Translations under genes and position numbers: made by a program | Notes under the pieces: generated by a model | Databases searched by the model: none | What the model was told of the DNA's origin: nothing | Seen by the model: the letters and a program-made list of their open reading frames with translations, nothing else | In this document: positions 16,027-23,305 of the stretch, one piece after another | Position numbering within the stretch: the stretch's first letter is position 1 | How the letters are laid out: the number at the start of each line of letters is the position of its first letter | Assembly: GCA_041477815.1 (NCBI GenBank) | Contig: JBGOUV010000014.1 | Span: forward strand, 1 to 35,335 | Length of the DNA stretch: 35,335 bases | DNA from: JBGOUV01 sp041477815 | GTDB lineage: Bacteria > Acidobacteriota > Terriglobia > Bryobacterales > JACQDG01 | Direction: 5' to 3'

Positions 16027-17079
16027 TCATCCCTCTCTGTTTAATCGGAAGATGTAGGCAAGAATTTCAGCCACCGCGCGATAAAGAGCGGCAGGAATTT
16101 CACCGCCGATCTCGCAAGTCTTGTACAGGGCCTGGGCCAAGGGCGGGTTTTCGACGATCGGAACCCCGTTTCGCTCCGCTACCTGCCGGATCCGCTGGGC
16201 CAGGTAGTTCTGACCTTTGGCCACCACCACCGGCGCCCGCATGGTCTCCAGGTGGTACTCCAGGGCCACGGCATAGTGCTGCGGGTTGGTAACGACTACG
16301 GTGGCCTTGGGTACCTTGCTCATCATCCGGCGGCGCATCAGCTCGCGCTGCAAACGCCGCAACCGGGCCTTGATCAGGGGGTTGCCTTCCAGGTCCTTCT
16401 GTTCCTGGCGGATTTCCTGCCGGGTCATCTTCAGCTTCCCCATCAACCGCTGGCGCTGGCGGAAGTAGTCCCAAGCCCCCAGGACGAGTAGAGCCAGGGC
16501 CCCCTTCCACAGCAGGCTCTCCAGCGACGCTCCCACCAGGAGAGTGGCGGCCACCGCCGTTTGCCGGGGCAGTTGCAGGAAAGCGTCCAGATTGTCGCGG
16601 ACGACCACCCAGGCGGCCCAGCCGAACAGGGGAAACAGGATCACCGCCTTCATGGTCTCGCGCAGGTTCTGGCCGGGCAGTTCTTTGAGGCGGGCCAGGG
16701 GACTGAGCCGGGAGAAGTCCGGCGTGAGGCGCTTGGGGGTGAGGGCAAAGCCGGTCTGGACCAGGTGCAGGACCAGCGAGACGCCGAGCAGTCCGGCAGC
16801 CAGGGCGCCGACCGCGGCCAGCGGACCCTGCAGGAGGCCGATCACCAGGTCGCGCATCCGGCCGGCCTGGAGCGGTCCGCGGAAGGCCTCCGCCAGCAGG
16901 CCGCGCTGGGTCTGTTTGAGTCCGTCGATCAGGGCGGTAGCGGACCAACCCAGCATGGCCACCGCCAAGGTGAACTGGGCGGCCTGGGTGAGGTCCCGGC
17001 TGACCGCGATCTGGCCTTCCTCGCGGGCCTGTTCGCGCCGCCGGGCGGTCGGTTGCTCGCTTCTCGATTCATCGGCCAA
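16027..17079 (-). CDS. flhB: Flagellar export switch protein FlhB with NPQH in place of NPTH
   Basis: This 350-residue protein has four N-terminal membrane helices and the cytosolic FlhB domain. Family motifs include ARRREQAREEGQIAVSRDL near the start, KMTRQEIRQEQKDLEGNP, and the autocleavage region VTNPQHYAVALEY. The cleavage motif is normally N-P-T-H; here it is Asn265-Pro266-Gln267-His268. Cleavage between N and P switches export from rod/hook to filament substrates, working with FliK (21028-22395). The start overlaps the fliR end by 11 bases; flhA follows after 9 bases. Confidence 0.95.
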   Translation of the reverse strand: MADESRSEQPTARRREQAREEGQIAVSRDLTQAAQFTLAVAMLGWSATALIDGLKQTQRGLLAEAFRGPLQAGRMRDLVIGLLQGPLAAVGALAAGLLGVSLVLHLVQTGFALTPKRLTPDFSRLSPLARLKELPGQNLRETMKAVILFPLFGWAAWVVVRDNLDAFLQLPRQTAVAATLLVGASLESLLWKGALALLVLGAWDYFRQRQRLMGKLKMTRQEIRQEQKDLEGNPLIKARLRRLQRELMRRRMMSKVPKATVVVTNPQHYAVALEYHLETMRAPVVVAKGQNYLAQRIRQVAERNGVPIVENPPLAQALYKTCEIGGEIPAALYRAVAEILAYIFRLNREG

Positions 17080-17833
17080 GCAACCCCTCCACCGCCCCCA
17101 GGGCTCGTCCGGCCAGTTGGTGGAACAGGCGCGGCGCCTCCAGCAGGACCGTGCCCATCACCAGCATGGTCACGGCCATCTTGATGGGAAACGAAAGGCT
17201 CAGAAGCTGCATGCGGGAGTTGACGAAGCTGAGCAGGGCCAGGGCCAGGTCGAGCAGCAGCAGCAGGGCGATCACCGGAAACGCCAGACGAATAGCCGTT
17301 TCAAAGACGGCGCTCCCCACCCGGGCCAGGTGCAGCGCCGCCTCGGGGGAGATGCGGAACTCGCCCACCGGAATCCGCTCCAGACTCACCGCCAGCGCCC
17401 GGATCAGATGCAGGTGGAGGTCGAAGGCGAAAAACAGGAAACCGGCGAGCAGGGTCAGCAGCAGGTTCAGGATGGTGGCGTCGACCTGGCTGGTGGGGTC
17501 GACGGTATTGATATAGGAGTAGCCGGCCTGGAAGCCGAGCAACTGGGCGGCCAGTCCCAGGGACTCCGTCAGGAACTGCAGGGCCACCGCCACCGCCACC
17601 CCGAAGGCGGCCTCGCGGGCCATCCATATTACGACCGTCCACACCCCCGCCGGCGGCCCCGGCTGGAAGCTCCCGAGCGGCGCCAGCAGCACCGCCAGCA
17701 GCAGGGTCAGGGCGACCTTGGCGGTGGCGGGAACCAGGCGCGTCCCAGGCAGGGGCGCCAGCGCCACCAGTCCGCCGACCCGCGCCAGGACCAGCAGGAA
17801 GGAGAGCAGCCACGCGGTGGTGAAATGAAGCAT
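17069..17833 (-). CDS. fliR: Flagellar export gate protein FliR
   Basis: This 254-residue integral membrane protein has the pattern of FliR: LLSFLLVLARVGGLVALAPL at the N-terminus, GFQAGYSYINTVDPTSQVDATIL in the middle (about 99-121, a conserved FliR signature) and hydrophobic helices to the end. With FliP5 and FliQ4 it forms the export channel. No ribosome site is clear before the ATG at 17833, 9 bases after the fliQ stop. It overlaps flhB by 11 bases. Confidence 0.94.
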   Translation of the reverse strand: MLHFTTAWLLSFLLVLARVGGLVALAPLPGTRLVPATAKVALTLLLAVLLAPLGSFQPGPPAGVWTVVIWMAREAAFGVAVAVALQFLTESLGLAAQLLGFQAGYSYINTVDPTSQVDATILNLLLTLLAGFLFFAFDLHLHLIRALAVSLERIPVGEFRISPEAALHLARVGSAVFETAIRLAFPVIALLLLLDLALALLSFVNSRMQLLSLSFPIKMAVTMLVMGTVLLEAPRLFHQLAGRALGAVEGLLGR

Positions 17834-17842
17834 ATTAATCTG

Positions 17843-18112
17843 TCAGTGCGCATAGCGGGCCATATTGGAGAAAAGAGCTATGGTGTAGGTGACCAGGCGC
17901 TCGGTCATCCAGGGCATTAGCACCAGGAGGCCGGCCAGAAAGGCGGCCAGCCTGGGGATGGTATTGAACGCGGGGTCCTGCATGGAGGTAAGGATCTGAA
18001 TGATACTCACCAGGATCCCCACCACGAAGGCCAGGGCCAGGATCGGGGCGCTTACCAGGAAGGCCATCAGCAGCGCTTGTCGCGTCAGCTCGACGGCCAT
18101 ATCGGCGTTCAT
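17843..18112 (-). CDS. fliQ: Flagellar export gate protein FliQ
   Basis: This 89-residue protein has two membrane helices, the standard FliQ size. Typical residues are LTRQALLMAFLVSAPILALAFVVG and the loop ILTSMQDPAFNTIPRL (about 41-56), followed by the second helix. It packs around FliP and FliR in the export gate. A strong GGAGG lies 6 bases before the ATG, within the end of fliP, and only one base separates the two genes. Confidence 0.95.
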   Translation of the reverse strand: MNADMAVELTRQALLMAFLVSAPILALAFVVGILVSIIQILTSMQDPAFNTIPRLAAFLAGLLVLMPWMTERLVTYTIALFSNMARYAH

Positions 18113-18113
18113 G

Positions 18114-18812
18114 TCAACCTCCGACCTGAAAGCTTTTCACCAGCGATCCCACCACCAGGTTCCAGCCGTCCACCAGCACGAATAACAGGATCTTGAACGG
18201 CGCCGAGATCATCACCGGGGGCAACTGCAGCATGCCGAGCGAGAGAGTGATGGAGGCCACCAGCAGATCGATGATGAGAAACGGCAGAAACAGAACCGCC
18301 CCGATCTGAAACCCGGTGCGCAGCTCGGAGAGGACATAAGCGGGCATCAGGACGCGCAGATCCAGCTCACTGGCGTTGCGGGGCCGGGGCTGGTGGGTGA
18401 TTTCGAGAAACAGGGCCAGATCCTTCTCCCGGGCATACTGGCTGAGGAACTGTTTGAGAGGCTCGGCGGCCCTGGCCAGGGCCTGGCGCTGGGTGATCTC
18501 GCCCCGCTCCAGCGGCTCCACCGCCTGGCGATAGATACGGTCTCCGGTAGGCTGCATCAGGACCAGGGTCAGGAACAGCGAAAGCCCGGTCAGAACCTGG
18601 TTGCTGGGGGTGGTCTGGGTGCCCAGGGCCTGGCGGAGAAAGTGAAACACCACCAATAACCGCAGAAACGGGGTGAGCGAAACCACCGCCGCCGGCAGAA
18701 TCACCAGCAGGGTCATCCACAGCAGGATTTGCAGCGGCAGACCCCATTCGGCGCCCGGCGGCGCCTCCGTCAGGCGCGGGAAAGGGGCTTGCAGCACCAG
18801 GAGCAGCGTCAT
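18114..18812 (-). CDS. fliP: Flagellar export gate protein FliP
   Basis: This 232-residue membrane protein starts MTLLLVLQAPFPRL, which may be a cleavable signal as in other FliP proteins. Conserved stretches are SLTPFLRLLVVFHFLRQALGTQTTPSNQVL (about 47-76), FLTLVLMQP, YVLSELRTGFQIGAVLFLPFLIIDLLVASI and LGMLQLPPVMISAPFKILLFVLVDGW. The open frame runs further upstream in fliO's shadow. The ATG at 18812 is chosen because it overlaps the fliO stop by ATGA and gives the family length. It forms the pentameric core of the export gate. Confidence 0.95.
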   Translation of the reverse strand: MTLLLVLQAPFPRLTEAPPGAEWGLPLQILLWMTLLVILPAAVVSLTPFLRLLVVFHFLRQALGTQTTPSNQVLTGLSLFLTLVLMQPTGDRIYRQAVEPLERGEITQRQALARAAEPLKQFLSQYAREKDLALFLEITHQPRPRNASELDLRVLMPAYVLSELRTGFQIGAVLFLPFLIIDLLVASITLSLGMLQLPPVMISAPFKILLFVLVDGWNLVVGSLVKSFQVGG

Positions 18813-19111
18813 CGCCGCCCCCACCGGGCGCGCAGCGCCTGGCGCCAGGAAGGTTCGAGGATCACGCCTTCTTCGACCGGCAGAGAGTCCAACTCGCACA
18901 ACAGCTCGCAGCGCTCCCGGCTGGCCGCCACCAGCAGGCCCCGGTCGGCCAGCCGCACCAGGTAGAGTGTCTGCCCCGGCCCCAGCGGAACGCTCTCCAG
19001 CACCCGGATGTGCCGCCCGGCGCCGGCCCGCGGCGCCAGCCGCCGCAGCCACCACAACACCCCCGCGAGCATTCCGATGACCAAGGCCAGCGAGGCTATC
19101 GAGGCCAGCAA
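18809..19111 (-). CDS. fliO: Flagellar export assembly protein FliO (TTG start)
   Basis: This 100-residue protein has one N-terminal membrane helix (LLASIASLALVIGMLAGVLWWL). A soluble FliO domain follows with HIRVLESVPLGPGQTLYLVRLADRGLLVA. FliO helps assemble FliP rings. An ATG at 19171 would give 20 more residues but would overlap the short fliN by 47 bases and lacks a ribosome site. The TTG at 19111 has a perfect AAGGAG at 8-base spacing (19125-19120), overlapping the fliN stop, so I take TTG as the start. It overlaps fliP by ATGA. Confidence 0.85.
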   Translation of the reverse strand: MLASIASLALVIGMLAGVLWWLRRLAPRAGAGRHIRVLESVPLGPGQTLYLVRLADRGLLVAASRERCELLCELDSLPVEEGVILEPSWRQALRARWGRR

Positions 19112-19124
19112 TTCGCAGTCTCCT

Positions 19125-19370
19125 TCATTCGTTGCTGATATCGGTGATACGGATTCCAATGGTGTCTTCAATCACCACGATCTCGCCGTAACCGACCAGC
19201 ACCCCGTGAAACAGCAGGCTCATGTTGTCACCCGCCGACCGGTTCATCTTGACCACCGTGCCGGCCTGCAGGCCCAAAATCTCCCGAACTTTCATGGTGC
19301 GCCGGTCCAGCTCCACGCTCAACTCGATGGGGATATCGTGAAACCGGGCTAAACCGATGGTCGCGTCCAT
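19125..19370 (-). CDS. fliN: Flagellar motor switch protein FliN, short form
   Basis: The 81 residues are made up almost entirely of one SpoA domain: IPIELSVELDRRTMKVREIL, GLQAGTVVKMNR, then FHGVLVGYGEIVVIEDTIGIRITDI. This is the standard FliN core and probably the main C-ring FliN. A longer FliN is encoded at 10384-11187. No ribosome site stands before the ATG at 19370, and its start lies directly beside the large palindromic repeat at 19375-19476. Translation may therefore depend on coupling or on mRNA structure. Confidence 0.9.
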   Translation of the reverse strand: MDATIGLARFHDIPIELSVELDRRTMKVREILGLQAGTVVKMNRSAGDNMSLLFHGVLVGYGEIVVIEDTIGIRITDISNE

Positions 19371-19374
19371 AAGA

Positions 19375-19476
19375 AAGAAGCTGTCAGCTATTAGCTGTGG
19401 GCAGGCCGGCGCTGGGGTCCGGCGGGGCGGCGTCCCCGCTTGCTGCTAGCTGCTAGCTAACAGCCAATAGCTTCTT
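19375..19476. repeat. Intergenic palindromic repeat of about 100 bp with AGCT-rich arms
   Basis: The gap between flgE and the short fliN is one imperfect inverted repeat. The left arm begins AAGAAGCT (19375-19382) and continues with GTCAGCTATTAGCTG. The right arm is rich in GCTAGC/AGCTAA and ends AGCTTCTT (19469-19476). Arm similarity extends over about 25 bases with mismatches. The centre has a GGGG (19414-19417) and CCCC (19434-19437) pair. The right end overlaps the flgE stop codon. It could be a REP-like or MITE-like element or a strong mRNA hairpin. No second copy was seen in this window. Confidence 0.6.
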
Positions 19477-20752
19477 ACCGTTTCAGATTGATGGCCTCCT
19501 GGTTCAGCTCATCGGCCGTGGTGATGACGCGGCTGTTGGCCTGGAAGCCGCGCTGGGCGGTCATGAGATTGGTGAACTCGCGGGCGATATCCACGTTGGA
19601 GAATTCCAGGGCGCCCCCCAATACCGACCCGCGACCGCCCGTATCGGCCGGTCCTATGGCCGGAGTGCCCGAGGTGGACGAGACGCTGAACAGGTTGTCC
19701 CCGATGGCCGACAAGGTCGCCGGGGCGATAAAGGTGGCCACCGCCAGGCGGGCCAGCTCTTTGGTCTGCCCGTCGCTGAAGGTGCCCAGGATGGAGCCCC
19801 CGTCGCCGATCGACACGCTGGTCAATTGCGCGGAAGGGAAGCCGTTCTGGGTGGTGGTGGCTACGGCCGAGGTCTGGGCGAACTGGGTAAGGGTGGAAAC
19901 CCCCTGCGGATCGATCAGGTTCCAGGTGATGGCCAGCGGGGCGGCTCCGTTGGTGAAGGTCAAGGCCGCCGAGCTGATCGGCAGATCGTAGGGGGGCGGC
20001 GTAGGTGGCGGCGTGCCCGGATTCACCAGGATCCCGTTCTGGTTGAAAGTGATGTTCACCGGCGCCCCGGTCAAAACGCTTTCGGTGGGATTGGCGGTCC
20101 CGACGTCGGCCCCGGGAATCGTTACGTCCACATTCCAGCCGGCCGCGGCCTTGGTGAACTTGAAAGTCAGGATGTGCGGCGCTCCCAGCGAGTCGAAGAC
20201 CTGTAAGGGCGACGAAAACGAGTTCCCCACCACCGTGTTGGAGTTCAGATTGAGGCTCATCCGCAGCAGGGTGGTGGTGACCGGCGGGAGCGACTGGCCG
20301 ACCGGGATGACAATGTCGCCTACCGGCAGGTTGGTGTTGACCGCGCCGGTGGCGTCCCGCATCCACCCCTGCACGAAACCGCCCGAGCCGGTGATCACCT
20401 GCCCGAAGCGGTTCAATTGAAAGTTTCCGGCCCGGCTGAACAGGGTGGCGTCGTCGCGGCGGATGATGAAAAAGCCCGCTCCCTGGAGGGCGGCGTCGAG
20501 CTGCCCGCCGGTGGTCTGGATGGTGCCCTGCTCGAAGCTGCGAACGACGCTGACCGGCGCGGTGCCCAGACCGATCTGGGAGGCGACGCCGGCGCGGTTC
20601 AAGCCCAGCTGCTGGTAGATCAGATCGCTGAACTGCGCCGTGCTGGCCTTGAATCCGATCGTCGAAAGGTTGGCCAGGTTATTGGCAATGACATCGACCT
20701 GCGAGGCGTGTCCTCGCAGACCGGAGAGCGCGGTATAGAAAGACGAAGGCAT
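19475..20752 (-). CDS. flgE: Flagellar hook protein FlgE
   Basis: This 425-residue protein is a normal hook subunit. The N-terminal rod/hook signature is NNLANLSTIGFK (24-35), the FlgE domain region holds GAGFFIIRRDDATLFSRAGNFQLNRFG (about 91-117), and the C-terminal helix is NVDIAREFTNLMTAQRGFQANSRVITTADEL. A Pro-rich loop (PGTPPPTPPPYD, about 246-257) sits in the variable middle domain. An AAGGAG overlapping the flgD stop precedes the ATG at good spacing. FlgE polymerises on the FlgD scaffold into the hook, whose length FliK measures. Confidence 0.95.
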   Translation of the reverse strand: MPSSFYTALSGLRGHASQVDVIANNLANLSTIGFKASTAQFSDLIYQQLGLNRAGVASQIGLGTAPVSVVRSFEQGTIQTTGGQLDAALQGAGFFIIRRDDATLFSRAGNFQLNRFGQVITGSGGFVQGWMRDATGAVNTNLPVGDIVIPVGQSLPPVTTTLLRMSLNLNSNTVVGNSFSSPLQVFDSLGAPHILTFKFTKAAAGWNVDVTIPGADVGTANPTESVLTGAPVNITFNQNGILVNPGTPPPTPPPYDLPISSAALTFTNGAAPLAITWNLIDPQGVSTLTQFAQTSAVATTTQNGFPSAQLTSVSIGDGGSILGTFSDGQTKELARLAVATFIAPATLSAIGDNLFSVSSTSGTPAIGPADTGGRGSVLGGALEFSNVDIAREFTNLMTAQRGFQANSRVITTADELNQEAINLKR

Positions 20753-20764
20753 AGAGGGGTCTCC

Positions 20765-21031
20765 TTAGGGGTTGGCGGGCGGCGGGGCGGGCGGCGGGGC
20801 GGCCAACCGGATGGCCACCAGCTCGGAGCGGATGCCGATCAACTGCTCAAGCGTGTTGAACTGGGCGAGCTGGGTAATGAACTCGGCGCCTTTTTGGGGC
20901 TCCAGGGGGTTCTGGGTGCGGAGTTGGGCCACCAGCAGCTTGAGGAACACGTCGGCCAACGCGGGGGGAGCCGAGGAGCGGTCGGTCGACGGTGCCGGTA
21001 GAGGGTTGTTCTGCACGATCGGAATGGTCAT
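20765..21031 (-). CDS. flgD: Hook scaffold protein FlgD, minimal form
   Basis: The 88 residues contain only the conserved N-terminal FlgD domain: FLKLLVAQLRTQNPLEP (about 29-45) and EFITQLAQFNTLEQL. The C-terminal Ig-like/tudor part of about 130 residues found in enterobacterial FlgD is absent; a Pro/Ala tail ends the protein. The upstream open frame is longer, but the ATG at 21031 has AGGAGA 8 bases upstream, overlaps the fliK stop (ATGA) and gives the family N-terminus. It caps the growing hook. Confidence 0.9.
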   Translation of the reverse strand: MTIPIVQNNPLPAPSTDRSSAPPALADVFLKLLVAQLRTQNPLEPQKGAEFITQLAQFNTLEQLIGIRSELVAIRLAAPPPAPPPANP

Positions 21032-22395
21032 GAGGTTTCTCCTGGTTCGAGCGAAAATAAGGTAGTCTCGTGGCGGTCCCGCCGCTTCTGGCCGTCGCGC
21101 CACTGCTGCCGGCGTCCGTCCGGGTGGTCCTCGGTCCGCCCCTCCAGACCGGCCTCGGCGCCGCGCAGGGCGCTGGCGGCAAAGCCCCGTTCCTGCAGGC
21201 GCTCGAACAACGTGGGCAGTCCCTCGGCCAGCCAGCCGCGCGCCAGCGAGGTTTCGGCGCGGACCGCGATCTCCACCACGCCGGCCCGCTCGATGAGTCG
21301 TATCGCTACCTTGCCCAGGTGCTCCGGGCGCATCCAGAGGTTTAGTTCTGAGATCTGGGGGGACTGGCGCAGCTCGGCGCGCTCGATGGCCCGCTCCAGG
21401 CCGTGCAACTCGGCCGGCTCGGACGACGGCGGGGGCGGCGGGGGATCTCCGGCGGCGGCTCGCAGGGGGGCCGGCTGGGGAACCGGAGCTTCCACCGGGA
21501 CGGTCAGGCGCACCGGCCGGACCGGGGTTTCCGCCGGGTTGGCCGGCGGGGCCGGTTCTGCCGGGTCGCTCTTTTCAAGGACCAGGGCGCGTTCGAGGGA
21601 AGGGGCGTTGTGGCGCGCCGCCGGTGGCGGGGCGGGAGCCCGGTCCGGATTCGGGTCCCGCTCCGGCTGGCCGTCGGCGGGAAATGCGGCGGTCGGCGGG
21701 CCCGCCGGCGCCACCGGCTCCAGGCGCGCGGCCTCGGGCCGGTCTGGTTTCGCAGGCGGGGGGGACGGCGCGGTCGCCTCGGCAGCGACCAGGGCAACTG
21801 GGGTGGTGGACGCGGCAGAGCGTCCTGCCTCCGCCGCCCGGGGCTGCCACTGGACCTCCAAACGGAACGCCTCCGGCGCCGGGGGAGGCGGATCGAGCCG
21901 CAAGACTGGCTCCGCCACTAGCGGAGACGCCGCTTTGCCGGGTGAGGCCGGAGCCGGCGCCAGCAGCGCCGGAGACGATTCGCCGGAGGGAGGCGGCGCC
22001 AGTGCCAGGGCGGCGTCCGCCAGGGAGGGGATCGCGAGCGGGAGCGCCGGGGGGGACGCCTCCAGGACCTGGGGCACGAAGGCCAGGGGCAAGAAGACCA
22101 GCGGGAGGGTCGGAGCCTTCCCGGCGACCGGGGCCAGCCCCTTCGAAACAGCCGGCTCAATCGAAACGGCCAGCCCCTTCGAAACGGCGAAAGCCTTCTC
22201 CATCGAAACGGCGGGCGCCATCGAAACAGCCGGCCCCACCAGCGGCGAGGGCGCCAGCCAGGCCAGCAGCACGGCCAGCCAGGACTCCTCGCCCGGGGCC
22301 AGGTCCTTCTTAGCCAACTTAGCCAAATCCTTCGACAAGGCTTCCATATTTGCCAAGCCTGGGAACAGCGCCGCGAGGGACAGGGCGGGAGTCAT
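21028..22395 (-). CDS. fliK: Flagellar hook-length control protein FliK
   Basis: The protein has 455 residues. The N-terminal two thirds are Pro/Ala-rich and of low complexity, as expected for the molecular ruler. The C-terminal Flg_hook domain contains LNLWMRPEHLGKVAIRLIER (about residues 350-370), VVEIAVRAETSLARGWL and LFERLQERGF. That domain contacts FlhB to switch export specificity. The ATG at 22395 is chosen; a TTG 33 bases upstream is also open. Neither has a ribosome site. A tandem 6-residue repeat (VS-x-x-x-A) lies at about residues 56-90. The gene is first of the minus-strand flagellar operon and overlaps flgD by ATGA. Confidence 0.88.
   Translation of the reverse strand: MTPALSLAALFPGLANMEALSKDLAKLAKKDLAPGEESWLAVLLAWLAPSPLVGPAVSMAPAVSMEKAFAVSKGLAVSIEPAVSKGLAPVAGKAPTLPLVFLPLAFVPQVLEASPPALPLAIPSLADAALALAPPPSGESSPALLAPAPASPGKAASPLVAEPVLRLDPPPPAPEAFRLEVQWQPRAAEAGRSAASTTPVALVAAEATAPSPPPAKPDRPEAARLEPVAPAGPPTAAFPADGQPERDPNPDRAPAPPPAARHNAPSLERALVLEKSDPAEPAPPANPAETPVRPVRLTVPVEAPVPQPAPLRAAAGDPPPPPPSSEPAELHGLERAIERAELRQSPQISELNLWMRPEHLGKVAIRLIERAGVVEIAVRAETSLARGWLAEGLPTLFERLQERGFAASALRGAEAGLEGRTEDHPDGRRQQWRDGQKRRDRHETTLFSLEPGETS
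22143..22227 (-). repeat. 18-bp tandem repeat inside fliK
   Basis: TCGAAAC (plus strand) recurs at 22143, 22161, 22179, 22203 and 22221, giving spacings of 18, 18, 24 and 18. In the protein this gives five VS-x-x-x-A type units (VSMAPA, VSMEKAFA, VSKGLA, VSIEPA, VSKGLA). Copy-number change here would alter the ruler part of FliK. Confidence 0.7.
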
Positions 22396-22544
22396 TAGAT
22401 TGGACCGAATGCACGCCGGAGGCCGCAAGGGCGATGCCCTGTTTTCACAGCGTTGGCCCGGTCCCGCCAGCCAAGAAAATGCCGAGCGGCAAGAAACTCG
22501 CCGCGCCCGTCAGGCTAGCCGGTGGATTTTCAATAGTTTGGCAC

Positions 22545-22560
22545 TGGCCCGGGAATTGCA
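22545..22560 (+). promoter_or_regulatory. Sigma-54 promoter for the flgF operon
   Basis: TGGCCCG-N4-TTGCA matches the sigma-54 consensus TGGCACG-N4-TTGCA with one change. The invariant GG (22546-22547) and GC (22558-22559) are exactly 10 bases apart. The predicted start of transcription is near 22571, only 2 bases before the flgF ATG, and no ribosome site is visible there. Sigma-54 control is common for rod/hook genes. The 177-base divergent spacer has room for an activator site, but I saw no clear one. Confidence 0.7.
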
Positions 22561-22572
22561 CATCCCCCCGCC

Positions 22573-23289
22573 ATGGACCCCACCCTCATGATCGCCGCCG
22601 CCGGCATGCGCTCGCGTCTGGAGACGCTCGAGGTGGTGGCCAACAATATCGCCAACCTGAATACGGTCGGGTTCAAGGCCGATCGGGAGTTCTACAACCT
22701 GTTCCTGGGCGTGGAAGCCGAATCCCCCTCCATGCCGGTCGTGGAGGGCTCGAAGATCGACCTGCGGCAGGGAGTTCTGGCCGCCACCGGAGCGCCGCTC
22801 GATATAGGGCTGAGCGGGCCGGGATTCCTGGTGGTGGACGGGCCGCAGGGGCCGCTCTATACGCGCAGCGGGAACCTGCGCCGCTCCCCGGCCGGACGGC
22901 TGGAGACCGGCGACGGCTTCGCGGTGCGGGGCCGGCGCGGTCCCATCACTTTGCCGGTGGGCCAGGAAGTGAAGATCGGCGAGGACGGCCTGGTCGCTGC
23001 CGGCGGCCCCATCGACCAACTGCTGGTAGTGGAATTCGCCGCCGGCGCGCCGCTGGCCAAGGTGGGACGCGCCTACTTCCGCCCCGGTGACGCCGGGAGC
23101 CCGCGGCCGGCCACCCGCACCGCGGTGCGACAGGGACAACTCGAAGCCGCCAACGTGAATCCGGCGGAGGCGGCGGTACGGCTGATCGAGGTTCACCGGC
23201 AGTTTGAAACGCTGGCCCGCGCGGTCTCCCTGGTATCCCAGGACATGAACCGCCGGGCCATCGACGAGATTCCGCGCACGGGAAGCTGA
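22573..23289 (+). CDS. flgF: Flagellar proximal rod protein FlgF
   Basis: This 238-residue protein is of the rod/hook family. The N-terminal motif is NNIANLNTVGFK (24-35), the central domain has GPGFLVVDGPQGPLYTRSGNLRRSPAGRLETGDGFAV (about 77-113), and the C-terminal helix contains AAVRLIEVHRQFETLARAVSLV. FlgF and FlgG together form the rod. The ATG at 22573 matches the family start (MDPTLMIAAAGM). It has no ribosome site and lies 2 bases after the predicted sigma-54 start point, so the mRNA may be leaderless. In-frame ATGs at 22588 and 22606 are less likely. Confidence 0.93.
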   Translation: MDPTLMIAAAGMRSRLETLEVVANNIANLNTVGFKADREFYNLFLGVEAESPSMPVVEGSKIDLRQGVLAATGAPLDIGLSGPGFLVVDGPQGPLYTRSGNLRRSPAGRLETGDGFAVRGRRGPITLPVGQEVKIGEDGLVAAGGPIDQLLVVEFAAGAPLAKVGRAYFRPGDAGSPRPATRTAVRQGQLEAANVNPAEAAVRLIEVHRQFETLARAVSLVSQDMNRRAIDEIPRTGS

Positions 23290-23305
23290 GGAGACCTGGA
23301 ACATC

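Noticed and set aside
16544..17920. Plus-strand open frame of 458 codons opposite flhB and fliR
   Set aside because: Both strands cannot be read here; FlhB and FliR are unmistakable on the minus strand.
21212..22591. Long plus-strand open frame (459 codons) opposite fliK
   Set aside because: It is Ser/Gly/Arg-rich, has no domain, lies entirely opposite fliK, which has a clear Flg_hook domain, and runs into flgF. It is a GC-rich antisense shadow.
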